Assembly (NCBI GenBank): GCA_937973685.1
Contig: CALJKJ010000003.1
Coordinates: 43,040 to 107,039 of the forward strand
Source of the DNA: an uncultured Flavobacteriales bacterium
GTDB taxonomy: Bacteria; Bacteroidota; Bacteroidia; Flavobacteriales_D; Crocinitomicaceae
Direction: 5' to 3'
Length of the DNA: 64,000 nucleotides
Shown: piece by piece, positions 44,167 through 53,346 of the stretch
Numbering within the stretch: the stretch's first letter is position 1
How the letters are laid out: each line of letters opens with the position of its first letter
The notes under the pieces: generated by a model
Told to the model about the DNA's origin: nothing
The model's input: the letters and a program-made list of their open reading frames with translations, nothing else
Database searches by the model: none
Position numbers and translations under genes: made by a program

Positions 44167-44895
44167 ATGAAAAACATTTTAATTACTGGTGCAAACAGAG
44201 GAATTGGTAAAGCATTAGCTATTGCGTTTGGACAAAAAGGTCATACTGTAATTATAACTGCACGAAAATCTGCTGCAGGAAACGAAACACTCAATGAACT
44301 GATACAATTGGGCATTGATGCGCATTTTTACAAATTGGATGTTGCGCTGGACGAAGAAATAGCTAAAACCGCTGAAGCTGTTGCAGCAAAATTTGGTCAC
44401 TTAGACCTTCTTATTAATAATGCAGGAATAATGAGCGATGAAGAAGGCTGGATCGGAAACTCGACGCTGACTGTCTCTGATAAAGCTTTCACCAAAACGA
44501 TGGTGACCAATTTTATGGGACCATGGAAAGTGAGTAAAGCGTTTATTCCTTTATTAGAAAAAGGTACAGCTGCACAGCTATTGAATATCAGTGCTAAAAT
44601 AGCATCGCTTCAAATGGGTAGCGACAAGAAAAGCCCAACGTTTCAATCGAAACCATTTGCATACAATGTGAGCAAAAGCGCTTTGAACCAATTGACAATT
44701 CATTTAGCTCACGCGTTACGTAGACAAAAAATCCGTGTACTGTCCATTTATCCAGGTTGGGTAAAAACAGATATGGGTGGTGCCAATGCACTTTTTGATC
44801 CCAGTGAAGCTGCAAACAGAATAATTGAAATCACAAATAATAACGAATTTTTATCAGGTACCTTTGTTGATTATGATCACGAATTACCTTGGTAA
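44167..44895 (+). CDS. Short-chain dehydrogenase/reductase (SDR)
   Basis: 242 residues, Rossmann fold. The cofactor loop is ILITGANRGIGKALAIAFGQ, LINNAGIM is the NNAG motif, the catalytic Ser is in LLNISAKIASL and the catalytic pair in FAYNVSKSALNQL (YxxxK), followed by YPGWVKTDMGGANA. The absence of an acidic residue after strand 2 and the following TARKSAAG suggest NADP. The substrate is unknown; it resembles sniffer/CsgA-type SDRs. It lies 31 bp after the lacI-type gene on the same strand and might share its transcript. Confidence 0.92.
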   Translation: MKNILITGANRGIGKALAIAFGQKGHTVIITARKSAAGNETLNELIQLGIDAHFYKLDVALDEEIAKTAEAVAAKFGHLDLLINNAGIMSDEEGWIGNSTLTVSDKAFTKTMVTNFMGPWKVSKAFIPLLEKGTAAQLLNISAKIASLQMGSDKKSPTFQSKPFAYNVSKSALNQLTIHLAHALRRQKIRVLSIYPGWVKTDMGGANALFDPSEAANRIIEITNNNEFLSGTFVDYDHELPW

Positions 44896-44958
44896 TCTAT
44901 TTTTTTTTAATAAAATGTTTCATCGTTAAAAAAATAGTTATCTTCGGAGCAAATAACG

Positions 44959-44971
44959 ACCGTTTAACGGT
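44959..44971. promoter_or_regulatory. 13 bp palindrome upstream of the RRM gene
   Basis: ACCGTT-T-AACGGT is a perfect palindrome around one central base, 24 bp before the RRM start. It shares ACCGTTT with the operator-like repeats at 43063-43091, but has odd rather than even symmetry. Confidence 0.4.
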
Positions 44972-44994
44972 AGAAAATTGAGTTTTTTACACAC

Positions 44995-45576
44995 ATGACA
45001 AGTATTTTTGTTGCAAAATTAGATTTCAATACCAGCGAAGAAGAATTGAAATCCCTTTTTGAAGAACACGGAAGAGTAAACCGTGTTACCATTGCTAAAG
45101 ACCGTGAAACCGGTAAACCACGAGGTTTCGCGTTTGTTGAAATGCCAGACGAAGCGGAAGCAGATGCCGCAATTGCTGCCCTAGATGAAAGTAGTGTCAA
45201 CGGAAGAACAATTGCAGTTAAAAAAGCTGATGATCGCGGAAAAGCAGGTGGCGACAGACCAGGTCCTAGACAAGATCGTCCAAGAGACGATAATCGTTCC
45301 AATGATTTCAAACGACCAGATGATAGAGCACCTCGCCCTATTATTGCTCCAGAAGATGTCTTGCCTTTAAAACCAGAACGCAAAAAAGAAAAAGAAGTTT
45401 TTCCTAAAAAAGCACTTGTAAAACCAGATGCTCCCAAAAAACCAAAAATGGAAGCTTACAAGAAAAGTGGTAAAAACAACCGCTTTTTTGATGAAGACGA
45501 TGAAGAAGATTTGGATTGGGAATTGAACAACAGAAGAACTTCTTCTGGTTGGGATGACGACGATGAAGAAGAATAA
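44995..45576 (+). CDS. RNA-binding protein with RRM domain and acidic tail
   Basis: 193 residues. One RNA recognition motif (about 1-80): RNP2 is IFVAKLDF and RNP1 is KPRGFAFVEM, like the cyanobacterial and Bacteroidota cold-induced Rbp proteins. The linker is basic and disordered (RPGPRQDRPRDDNRSNDF), and the C-terminus is strongly acidic (DEDDEEDLDWELNN, ending DDDDEEE). It probably binds single-stranded RNA; the acidic tail is a less common addition. It is a single-gene unit with its own terminator. Confidence 0.92.
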   Translation: MTSIFVAKLDFNTSEEELKSLFEEHGRVNRVTIAKDRETGKPRGFAFVEMPDEAEADAAIAALDESSVNGRTIAVKKADDRGKAGGDRPGPRQDRPRDDNRSNDFKRPDDRAPRPIIAPEDVLPLKPERKKEKEVFPKKALVKPDAPKKPKMEAYKKSGKNNRFFDEDDEEDLDWELNNRRTSSGWDDDDEEE

Positions 45577-45594
45577 ATTAATAATACATTGATT

Positions 45595-45620
45595 AAAAGC
45601 GCTTTTTAGCGCTTTTTTTA
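45595..45620 (+). terminator. Terminator after the RRM gene
   Basis: AAAAGCGCT (45595-45603) pairs with AGCGCTTTT (45608-45616) around a four-base loop and runs into T residues. Confidence 0.85.
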
Positions 45621-45679
45621 TTTGTAGATAGGACTTCATACTAAATATCCAAAGCACCTTTTTTTTCAGCAAGTTTCAT

Positions 45680-45687
45680 TATATTTG
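45680..45687 (+). promoter_or_regulatory. -7 element upstream of the E1 gene
   Basis: TATATTTG fits TAnnTTTG and lies 23 bp before the start codon at 45711; the -33 TTG is missing. Confidence 0.4.
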
Positions 45688-45710
45688 TATTACTTTTTTG
45701 AATACGATAT

Positions 45711-48152
45711 ATGGCAGCGAAAACACCCAAAAAAAATTCTGAAAATCTCGACTTTCAATCGTTTAAAACGGAAGTTTTATCTGATTATAAATTGGCTTGT
45801 ATTTCCCGTGAAACGTCACTTCTCGGAAGAAAAGAAGTATTAACAGGAAAAGCTAAATTCGGGATTTTTGGTGATGGTAAAGAATTGGCACAATTAGCAC
45901 TTGCGAAACAATTCAGAGATGGTGATTTTCGTTCTGGTTACTACCGTGACCAAACATTAATGATGGCAATTGATCAATTAACCGTTCGCCAATACTTTGC
46001 TGGATTGTATGCGCACACAGATATTGAAAAAGAACCGCTTTCAGGTGGTCGTCAAATGGGTGGTCATTTTGCTACAAGAAATTTGGATGAAAATGGCAAT
46101 TGGAAAGATTTGACAAAACAAAAAAACTCTTCTGCTGATATTTCGCCAACTGGAGGTCAAATGCCCCGTTTACTTGGACTTGCACAAGCTTCAAAAATTT
46201 ACAGAAATCACCCGACACTAGCTGATCTAGCTGAATTCAAAAAATTCTCAACCAATGGAAATGAAGTTGCGTTTGGAACAATTGGAGACGCATCCACTTC
46301 AGAAGGACCTTTTTGGGAAACAATGAATGCCGCAGGTGTTTTACAAGTTCCTATGGTTATGTCTGTTTGGGACGATGGATACGGAATTTCTGTTCCGCGC
46401 GAAGTACAAACAATAAAAGGAAGTATTTCAGATGCCTTGAGTGGTTTTCAACGCACAGCTGATAAAAAAGGATTCGAAATTTTTGTCACAAAAGGTTGGG
46501 ACTATGCACACCTGTGTGAAACATATGAAAAAGCTGTGCAATTAGCACGCGAAGAACATATTCCGGTATTGGTTCATGTAAAAGAAGTCAATCAACCGCA
46601 AGGACACTCCACTTCTGGTTCACACGAACGCTACAAATCTTCTGATCGTTTGACGTGGGAAACTGAATTTGACTGTATCAATAAATTCAAAGAATGGATC
46701 TTAGCTTTCAATGTAGCAGGTGAAACATTAGCAACTGAAGATGACTTAGCAGCAATTGCGCAAGAAGCAAAAACGCAAGTCAACGAAGAGAAAAAAGCTG
46801 CTTGGGCTGATTTTACTGCATTTTTAAAAGCAGATTTAGACAATATCTTACCACTATTAGTTGAAGTTGCAGCAACTAGCGCCAACAAAGCATTTATTGA
46901 AAAAGAAATAACTGAATTGACTAAAATTAAAGATCCTATTCGAAAAGAAATCTTTAATACTGTTAGAAAGATATTACGCATTACACGTGGTGAAATTTCT
47001 CCTGCGAAAAACGCATTGAAAACTTGGTTAACCAACGAAACAGCTAAGAACTTTGATCGTTACAGTGAATACCTTCACTCACAATCAGCATTCGCTGCAA
47101 CAAAAGTAACGGAAGTCGCTCCAACATACGATGCGACACCCACATATGAAGATGGACGAATCATTCTACGTGAAAACTTCCGTCACATCTTTGAAACACG
47201 ACCAGAAACATTGATTTTTGGAGAAGATGCTGGAAAAATTGGTGGCGTTAATCAATCGTTGGAAGGATTACAAGAACAATTTGGCGAATTGCGTATTGCT
47301 GATGTAGGTATCCGTGAATGTACGATCATTGGTCAAGGTATTGGTATGGCAATGAGAGGTTTACGACCAATCGCTGAAATACAATATTTAGACTATTTAT
47401 TGTACGCTATCCAAATCATGTCCGACGATTTAGCAACTGTTCAATACCGAACAAAAGGTGGACAAAAAGCACCATTGATTGTTTCAACGCGCGGTCACCG
47501 TTTAGAAGGAATTTGGCACAGTGGTTCCCCAATGGGAATGATTGTAAATTCATTGCGTGGAATTCATGTATGTGTTCCAAGAAACATGACAAAAGCTGCT
47601 GGTTTTTACAACACACTGCTTGCAGGCGATGAACCAGCTTTGGTCATTGAACCATTGAATGGATACAGAACGAAAGAACCAATGCCAACAAACATTGGAC
47701 ATTTTACGACTCCTCTTGGAATTCCAGAAATCGTCGCTGCTGGATCAGACATAACGCTAGTTTCCTATGGTTCTACGTTTAATTTGTGTGAACAAGCACT
47801 TGCTACTTTTACTGAATTAGGTATATCCGTTGAATTAATTGATGTACAAACATTACTTCCATTTGATACAAACCACATGATTGCACAATCGTTAGCGAAA
47901 ACTAACCGATTGTTGATTGTTGATGAAGATGTAAGTTCAGGAGCATCCGCATTTATGTTGGATCAACTATTAGTGAAACAAGGTGCTTACAAATTTTTAG
48001 ATGCTGCGCCAGTTACGATTAGTGCTAAAGACCACCGTCCAGCTTATGGAACAGATGGTGACTACTTCTCGAAACCAAGTATTGATGATATTGTTGAGGC
48101 AGTTTATGCAATCATGCACGAATCTGATCCTGCACAATATCCTGCAATCTAA
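45711..48152 (+). CDS. Fused alpha-beta 2-oxoacid dehydrogenase E1 component
   Basis: 813 residues combining both E1 subunits. The alpha-like half (about 25-390) carries SGYYRDQTLMMAIDQLTVRQ, the TPP-binding segment starting TIGDASTSEGPFWETMNAAG (residues 190-209) and DDGYGIS (221-227). The beta-like half (about 475-813) starts ILRENFRHIFETRPETLIFG, with FGEDAGKIGG, IRECTIIGQGIGMAMRG and VDEDVSSGASAF. It decarboxylates a branched-chain oxoacid or pyruvate and acylates the E2 lipoyl. The usual NN that closes the TPP motif is DD here. The E2 and E3 genes are not adjacent. The nth gene starts 5 bp downstream. Confidence 0.92.
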   Translation: MAAKTPKKNSENLDFQSFKTEVLSDYKLACISRETSLLGRKEVLTGKAKFGIFGDGKELAQLALAKQFRDGDFRSGYYRDQTLMMAIDQLTVRQYFAGLYAHTDIEKEPLSGGRQMGGHFATRNLDENGNWKDLTKQKNSSADISPTGGQMPRLLGLAQASKIYRNHPTLADLAEFKKFSTNGNEVAFGTIGDASTSEGPFWETMNAAGVLQVPMVMSVWDDGYGISVPREVQTIKGSISDALSGFQRTADKKGFEIFVTKGWDYAHLCETYEKAVQLAREEHIPVLVHVKEVNQPQGHSTSGSHERYKSSDRLTWETEFDCINKFKEWILAFNVAGETLATEDDLAAIAQEAKTQVNEEKKAAWADFTAFLKADLDNILPLLVEVAATSANKAFIEKEITELTKIKDPIRKEIFNTVRKILRITRGEISPAKNALKTWLTNETAKNFDRYSEYLHSQSAFAATKVTEVAPTYDATPTYEDGRIILRENFRHIFETRPETLIFGEDAGKIGGVNQSLEGLQEQFGELRIADVGIRECTIIGQGIGMAMRGLRPIAEIQYLDYLLYAIQIMSDDLATVQYRTKGGQKAPLIVSTRGHRLEGIWHSGSPMGMIVNSLRGIHVCVPRNMTKAAGFYNTLLAGDEPALVIEPLNGYRTKEPMPTNIGHFTTPLGIPEIVAAGSDITLVSYGSTFNLCEQALATFTELGISVELIDVQTLLPFDTNHMIAQSLAKTNRLLIVDEDVSSGASAFMLDQLLVKQGAYKFLDAAPVTISAKDHRPAYGTDGDYFSKPSIDDIVEAVYAIMHESDPAQYPAI

Positions 48153-48157
48153 TAGCA

Positions 48158-48802
48158 ATGACCAAAAAGGAAAAAGCACATTATGTGATCGAACAACTGG
48201 AATTGTTATATCCAGAAACACCAGTTCCTTTAGATCATTTTGATGCCTATTCCTTGTTGATTTCTGTTTTGCTTTCTGCGCAATGTACCGACGAACGTGT
48301 CAATAAAATTACACCTTTACTGTTTGCAAAAGCACGAACGCCTCAAGAAATGATTCATTTAAGTGTGGAAGAAATTCGAGCAATTATTAAGCCTTGTGGC
48401 TTATCTCCTCGAAAATCGCAAGCAATTTATGATTTATCACACATGATCATCGATTTGCACGATGGAAAAGTTCCCGAATCATTCGAAGCGTTGGAAGCAA
48501 TGCCTGGTGTAGGTCATAAAACAGCTTCTGTTGTCATGTCTCAAGCTTTTGGCGTTCCCGCATTTCCTGTTGACACGCATATTCATCGGTTGATGATTCG
48601 TTGGGGATTGACAGCTGGAAAAAATGTGGAAGAAACAGAACGTGATGCGAAAAAACTGTTCCCGAGAGAATTGTGGAACAAGTTGCACTTACAAATCATC
48701 TTTTACGGTAGAAGCCACTCACCTGCTCGTTCTCCAAAAAAAGAAATCGATTACATTACACGAACTATCGGAACTAAAAAAGCATTATTAGAACTCAAGT
48801 AA
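48158..48802 (+). CDS. nth: Endonuclease III-family DNA glycosylase lacking the Fe-S cysteines
   Basis: 214 residues. The HhH-GPD fold is clear: LLISVLLSAQCTDERVNKIT, the hairpin MPGVGHKTASVVMSQAFG with the catalytic Lys, and VDTHIHRLMIRWGL with the catalytic Asp. It should remove oxidised pyrimidines and nick the abasic site. The C-terminal C-x6-C-x2-C-x5-C loop for the [4Fe-4S] cluster of E. coli Nth is absent: the end reads FYGRSHSPARSPKKEIDYIT and contains no cysteine. It lies 5 bp after the E1 gene and 1 bp before the SdpI-like gene. Confidence 0.93.
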   Translation: MTKKEKAHYVIEQLELLYPETPVPLDHFDAYSLLISVLLSAQCTDERVNKITPLLFAKARTPQEMIHLSVEEIRAIIKPCGLSPRKSQAIYDLSHMIIDLHDGKVPESFEALEAMPGVGHKTASVVMSQAFGVPAFPVDTHIHRLMIRWGLTAGKNVEETERDAKKLFPRELWNKLHLQIIFYGRSHSPARSPKKEIDYITRTIGTKKALLELK

Positions 48803-48803
48803 G

Positions 48804-49154
48804 ATGAATGAAGCATTATTTTTTAGCTTGTTAACAGGAGGGATATTTTTGATTGCTGGACTATTTTTATTCATTTTCCCACCTAAAAACATCAATGGAT
48901 TATACGGTTATCGTTCTTCTTTCTCCATGAAAAGTCAAGAAATTTGGGATTACGCACAAAAACATGCAGGCAAACAAATGATGAAAGCAGGACTCATTCT
49001 GTTTGTACTAGGAGGTTTGTTTTTTTTGGTATCAATTCCAAGTGAATTAGCTGTAATTTTTGAATTAATCGCCTTGTTAGTGATAGTCATTTTAATGCTT
49101 TATTTTGTTGACAAACACTTGCGCAAACAATTTCCCATCGATCCAAGCAATTAA
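48804..49154 (+). CDS. SdpI-like small membrane protein
   Basis: 116 residues with three hydrophobic helices (FSLLTGGIFLIAGLFLFIF, GLILFVLGGLFFLVSI and IALLVIVILMLYFV). The segment NGLYGYRSSFSMKSQEIWDYAQKH corresponds to the conserved NxxYGYRTxxxxKxxxxWxxA motif of the SdpI/YhfL C-terminal domain. SdpI gives immunity to the SdpC toxin in Bacillus; here the role is unknown. It is 1 bp after nth and overlaps the convergent MFS gene by 4 bp. Confidence 0.85.
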   Translation: MNEALFFSLLTGGIFLIAGLFLFIFPPKNINGLYGYRSSFSMKSQEIWDYAQKHAGKQMMKAGLILFVLGGLFFLVSIPSELAVIFELIALLVIVILMLYFVDKHLRKQFPIDPSN

Positions 49155-50407
49155 TCTTCTTCCAAATAATCCAAATCAACACCATGCGTTTCCTTGATTG
49201 TCAAGGTTGCATATATACCAATTGCAAACGCAATGAAACCAATGATTCCGGCTGCCATCAATACTGAAAAATGCATGGCCTTTAATTGATTAAATCCAAA
49301 AGTCATTAATATCACCGTCCCACGAACCATGTTTGGAATTGTTGTTGCAGCAGTTGATCGTAAGTTTGTACCAAATTGTTCAGCGCCAACGGTAACAAAC
49401 ATCGCCCAATATCCTGTTCCAAAGCCAAACCACAAGCACATTGCATAATAACTGAAAGCAGTTGTAACAGCACCTACAAGAATAAATGCAACTGGTATCA
49501 ATGTGAATAGCATCATGAAAACGATCGCTTTTTTGCGCGATTTTAACCAATAACTCAACAATCCACTAAACAAATCGCCCAAGGAAATGCCAATATATCC
49601 CCACATGATTGCATCACCTGCTTTGATGCCACCAGGAATGTGCAACGCTTCACCAAATTGATTGCCAAAAACGGCTAAAATACCGATACAAAACCACGTT
49701 GGAATACCAATTCCAATGCATTTTATGTAGCGTTTAAAACGGTTCCAATTGCTGAACAAAGCAAGGAAATTCCCGCGTTTTACTACATGCTGTTTGACTT
49801 GACGGAACATTCCTGATTCCAACACGCCAACACGCAGTAACAACAAACACAAGCCCATTGCTCCACCTATAAAATAAGCTATGGACCAATCACCAGAAAG
49901 TTTCACGGTAAAGTTTGCAACAACTGCTCCAGAAAGTCCAAATCCAGCAACAATTGACGTTCCTAAACCTCGTAACTCTTTAGGTAACACCTCCGCTACC
50001 AAGGTAATTCCGGCACCTAATTCTCCAGCAAGTCCAACACCTGCAATGAAACGCAATAAAATATAACTCGCTGTAAGCGTTTCTTTGTCTTTTGGGAAAA
50101 ACGGTAAAAAACCACATGCTATATTCGCCATGGAATACAAGATGATGGAACCAAATAAAACGGTTAGTCGCCCTTTTTTATCGCCCAAAACACCCCAAAG
50201 TATTCCACCAAGCAATAAACCAGCCATTTGCCAATTCAAGATTAGGTTACCAACTGTGTCCACTTCGATTTTTGAAAATCCCAAAGCTAGCAAGCTTGGT
50301 TCGCGAACAATTCCAAACAACAACAGGTCGTAGATGTCAACAAAATAACCCAAAGCAGCCACAATTACTGGAAATGATAATAATGCGCTATATTTTCGTG
50401 CGTTCAT
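49151..50407 (-). CDS. MFS transporter (metabolite:H+ symporter-like)
   Basis: 418 residues, about 12 membrane helices. The loop between helices 2 and 3 is GVLGDKKGRLTVLFGSIILY (the MFS DxxGR motif A), and FIAGVGLAGELGAGITLVAE with RGLGTSIVAGFG fits the metabolite:H+ symporter/sugar porter side of the superfamily. The substrate cannot be inferred; no metabolic genes are nearby on the strand. It is a single gene, divergent from ribD. Confidence 0.88.
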   Translation of the reverse strand: MNARKYSALLSFPVIVAALGYFVDIYDLLLFGIVREPSLLALGFSKIEVDTVGNLILNWQMAGLLLGGILWGVLGDKKGRLTVLFGSIILYSMANIACGFLPFFPKDKETLTASYILLRFIAGVGLAGELGAGITLVAEVLPKELRGLGTSIVAGFGLSGAVVANFTVKLSGDWSIAYFIGGAMGLCLLLLRVGVLESGMFRQVKQHVVKRGNFLALFSNWNRFKRYIKCIGIGIPTWFCIGILAVFGNQFGEALHIPGGIKAGDAIMWGYIGISLGDLFSGLLSYWLKSRKKAIVFMMLFTLIPVAFILVGAVTTAFSYYAMCLWFGFGTGYWAMFVTVGAEQFGTNLRSTAATTIPNMVRGTVILMTFGFNQLKAMHFSVLMAAGIIGFIAFAIGIYATLTIKETHGVDLDYLEED

Positions 50408-50574
50408 GTTTCGTAATAAGTGTTCCGAAAATAAGCAGAATTTTTATTTTACATCAAAAAAGAAAATCAAAGGCAAATAATCCAACGCTAACTCGAGCTA
50501 AAACGTTCATAAATTTGAGCAATATTGTTGCATTCCTTAGTAACAGTCTCAATAAATTTCGGTAAAATTGTAGC

Positions 50575-51609
50575 ATGAATAACGATGAGAAATACATGCT
50601 TCGTGCACTGCAATTAGCTGCTCTAGGTGGTGTTTCTGTTGCACCCAATCCAATGGTTGGTTGTGTCATCGTATACAATGACCAGATTATTGGTGAAGGT
50701 TACCACAAAAAATTCGGTGAAGCACACGCAGAGGTTAATGCTGTAGCATCCGTTGCTGACAAATCGTTGTTAGCTCAAGCTACCATTTACGTAACGCTAG
50801 AACCGTGTGCGCATCAAGGAAAAACTCCACCTTGTGCCAATTTAATAATCAAACATCACTTCAAAAGAGCTGTTATTGCAACTGTCGATCCATTCTCGCT
50901 CGTTGCTGGTAAAGGAATCGAATTATTGAAAGAAGCTGGAATTGAAACAGTTGTCGGTGTGAAAGAACAGGAAGCACAACAGCTTAATAAACGATTTTTC
51001 TCCTTTCATCAAAAAAAACGGCCGTATATTATTTTGAAATGGGCACAAACGCTTGATGGATTCATCGACGCACCCCGTTTGAATGATGCACAAGAAATTC
51101 GCTGGATATCTAATCCTAGAACACAACTATTGACGCATCAATGGCGCTCAAAAGAACAAGCAATTTTAGTGGGTTGGAAAACAATACAAAACGATAATCC
51201 GTCCTTGACTACAAGAGCTTTTTATGGGCAAGATCCAATTCGAATTATTATTGACAAAGAGTTAAACGCACCTACAAATGCGGTAGTTTTCAACGATGGC
51301 AAACGAACAATTGTTTTTAATTCCTTGAAAACAGAAACAACCAATGCTGTTTCGTACATACAACTTCGCGATTTCAACTTAGAAAACATCTTTGCTGCTT
51401 GCGTGTCATTAGGAATTGCTTCGATCATTATCGAAGGTGGAAAACACACCATTGATTCGTTCATCGCAGCATCTTATTGGGACGAAGCACGCGTAATTGT
51501 TGGAAACAAAACGTTTAACGCAGGATTGAAAGCGCCTGAATTGAATTCAATAAGCACTTACAGCATGCAACTTGGTCCCGACCACATTCACTTTTATCAC
51601 AACTCATGA
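50575..51609 (+). CDS. ribD: Bifunctional riboflavin biosynthesis deaminase/reductase RibD
   Basis: 344 residues. The deaminase domain (about 1-145) has the zinc motif HAEVNAVASV and EPCAHQGKTPPCANLIIKHH; NPMVGCVIVYNDQIIGEGYH is also typical. The reductase domain (about 150-344) starts RPYIILKWAQTLDGFIDAP and has ILVGWKTIQNDNPSLTTR and SIIIEGGKHTIDSFI. It catalyses the second and third steps of riboflavin synthesis. It overlaps the EamA gene by 4 bp. Confidence 0.96.
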   Translation: MNNDEKYMLRALQLAALGGVSVAPNPMVGCVIVYNDQIIGEGYHKKFGEAHAEVNAVASVADKSLLAQATIYVTLEPCAHQGKTPPCANLIIKHHFKRAVIATVDPFSLVAGKGIELLKEAGIETVVGVKEQEAQQLNKRFFSFHQKKRPYIILKWAQTLDGFIDAPRLNDAQEIRWISNPRTQLLTHQWRSKEQAILVGWKTIQNDNPSLTTRAFYGQDPIRIIIDKELNAPTNAVVFNDGKRTIVFNSLKTETTNAVSYIQLRDFNLENIFAACVSLGIASIIIEGGKHTIDSFIAASYWDEARVIVGNKTFNAGLKAPELNSISTYSMQLGPDHIHFYHNS

Positions 51610-52466
51610 TTCAATTAATCGGAACAATTGCCTGTTCTACTCTCCTATTCTTGCTTTTTCGTTTTTTTCCGAAATACAAAATTGATACCGCGCAAGCAAT
51701 TGTATTCAATTACTTTACCGCATTTATTTGTGGCGCAATCATTAGCAAAACATCACCATCTTTGAGCGGTTTAATCGCTTCGAATTTACTCTATTGGATA
51801 CTTTTATGTGGAACATTGTTCATCTCCATTTTCATTGCAATGGGCATCAGTTCTCAGAAAAACGGAATGGGTAAAACTTCCGTTGCCGTCAAAATGTCCT
51901 TGGCATTGAGTGCAATGGCTTTTGTGTTTTTGTATGATGAATCCATCACCTTGTTGAAAATTGGCGGATTACTGCTTACAATTGTAGGTATCGTTATGAT
52001 CACGCGCGATAAAAACGAAGAAGAAACTGCTAATAACAGCACTTGGTTGTTGGTACTTATCTTTTTTGGAAGCGCAGGATTGGACATCACTTTGAATGTC
52101 ATCAAACAAAAAATTGCCAACGGTTATCCGGATGAATTGTTTACCGCTTTTGGTTTCTTAGCTGCTGGATTAATTGGGATAATCTGGTTAATTGTGCAAC
52201 TACTTCGCAAAAAAGAACAGTTCAAATGGCGGAATGTGTTTGCTGGAATTATATTGGGCATTCCTAACTATTTTTCGATCTTCTTTTTAGTTCAAGCTTA
52301 CGAAAAAACAAGCTGGTCGGATTCAACGGTTTTGGCACTCATGAATAGTTCGATTGTAGCACTTGCAGCACTCATAGGAATGCTTATTTTTAAAGAAAGT
52401 AAACACGTACAAAAAATAATAGGTTTGATTGTTGTTATTTTAGCAATCATCGGATTAACATTTTAA
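51606..52466 (+). CDS. EamA/DMT-family permease
   Basis: 286 residues with about ten membrane helices in two similar halves, the DMT (drug/metabolite transporter) layout; for example LLYWILLCGTLFISIFIAMG, IGGLLLTIVGIVMITRD, VALAALIGMLIFKESKHVQK and IIGLIVVILAIIGLTF. The substrate is unknown; coupling to ribD by a 4 bp overlap makes a flavin or precursor conceivable, but operon position alone is weak evidence. Confidence 0.85.
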   Translation: MIQLIGTIACSTLLFLLFRFFPKYKIDTAQAIVFNYFTAFICGAIISKTSPSLSGLIASNLLYWILLCGTLFISIFIAMGISSQKNGMGKTSVAVKMSLALSAMAFVFLYDESITLLKIGGLLLTIVGIVMITRDKNEEETANNSTWLLVLIFFGSAGLDITLNVIKQKIANGYPDELFTAFGFLAAGLIGIIWLIVQLLRKKEQFKWRNVFAGIILGIPNYFSIFFLVQAYEKTSWSDSTVLALMNSSIVALAALIGMLIFKESKHVQKIIGLIVVILAIIGLTF

Positions 52467-52476
52467 TTCAACGAAT

Positions 52477-53334
52477 ATGAAAATTTACCCAATAGAAACT
52501 GGATTGTTTAAATTAGATGGCGGAGCAATGTTTGGCGTTGTACCCAAAACGCTTTGGCAAAAAACAAATCCAGCTGACGATAACAACTTGTGTACGTGGT
52601 CAATGCGATGTTTGTTGATCGAAGATGGTAATCGCTTGATATTGATTGATACTGGAATTGGTGACAAACAATCGGAAAAATTCTTTTCGCACTATCATTT
52701 GATGGATACCAAAACATTGGAGCAAAGTTTGAACAAACTCGGGTTCGGTTTGGATCAAATTACGGATGTTTTTCTATCGCATTTGCATTTTGATCACTGT
52801 GGCGGTGCTATTCAATGGAATAATGACAGAACTACCTTAGCTCCCGTTTTCAAAAATGCAATTTACTGGAGCACTGAAAATCACTGGAAATGGGCAACAG
52901 AACCAAATCCACGTGAAAAAGCGTCGTTTTTAGCAGAAAACATTTTACCACTTCAAGAAAGCGGTCAGTTGCAATTTGTGAACCGTGAAGGAAATTACAC
53001 CAAAAATGTATTCAATAACTTCGACGTCTTGTTTGTGGATGGACACACGGAAAGTATGATGGTGCCGCACATTCATTACAAGGAAAAAACACTTGTTTTC
53101 ATGGCCGATTTATTACCGAGTGTTGGTCATATTCCTTTGCCGTATGTAATGGGTTACGACACACGTCCGTTGCTCACAATGGATGAGAAAAAACTGTTTT
53201 TAGATACCGCTGCTGAGAAAGAATTGGTGCTTTTCCTCGAACACGACAGTGTTAATGAATGTTGTACAGTGGAAGCAACAGAAAAAGGTGTTCGTTTGAA
53301 AGAAAGTTTTACATTTATCTCCATCTTTGGTTAA
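52477..53334 (+). CDS. Metallo-beta-lactamase-fold hydrolase
   Basis: 285 residues. The metal-binding motif is VFLSHLHFDHCGGAIQWNND (HxHxDH); FVDGHTESMMVPHIHYKE and VFMADLLPSVGHIPLPYV supply further ligands, with His in LFLEHDSVNECC near the end. It resembles the quorum-quenching lactonase/YtnP-like group of MBL proteins. It has no signal peptide, so it acts in the cytoplasm. The substrate is unknown. It lies 10 bp after the EamA gene and 12 bp before the HU-SPOR gene. Confidence 0.88.
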   Translation: MKIYPIETGLFKLDGGAMFGVVPKTLWQKTNPADDNNLCTWSMRCLLIEDGNRLILIDTGIGDKQSEKFFSHYHLMDTKTLEQSLNKLGFGLDQITDVFLSHLHFDHCGGAIQWNNDRTTLAPVFKNAIYWSTENHWKWATEPNPREKASFLAENILPLQESGQLQFVNREGNYTKNVFNNFDVLFVDGHTESMMVPHIHYKEKTLVFMADLLPSVGHIPLPYVMGYDTRPLLTMDEKKLFLDTAAEKELVLFLEHDSVNECCTVEATEKGVRLKESFTFISIFG

Positions 53335-53346
53335 ACATACGATGCA

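Noticed and set aside
44964..45437. 157-residue minus-strand open frame over the RRM gene
   Set aside because: The RRM motifs RNP1 and RNP2 and the terminator support the plus strand; the opposite frame is low-complexity Ser/Leu/Gly.
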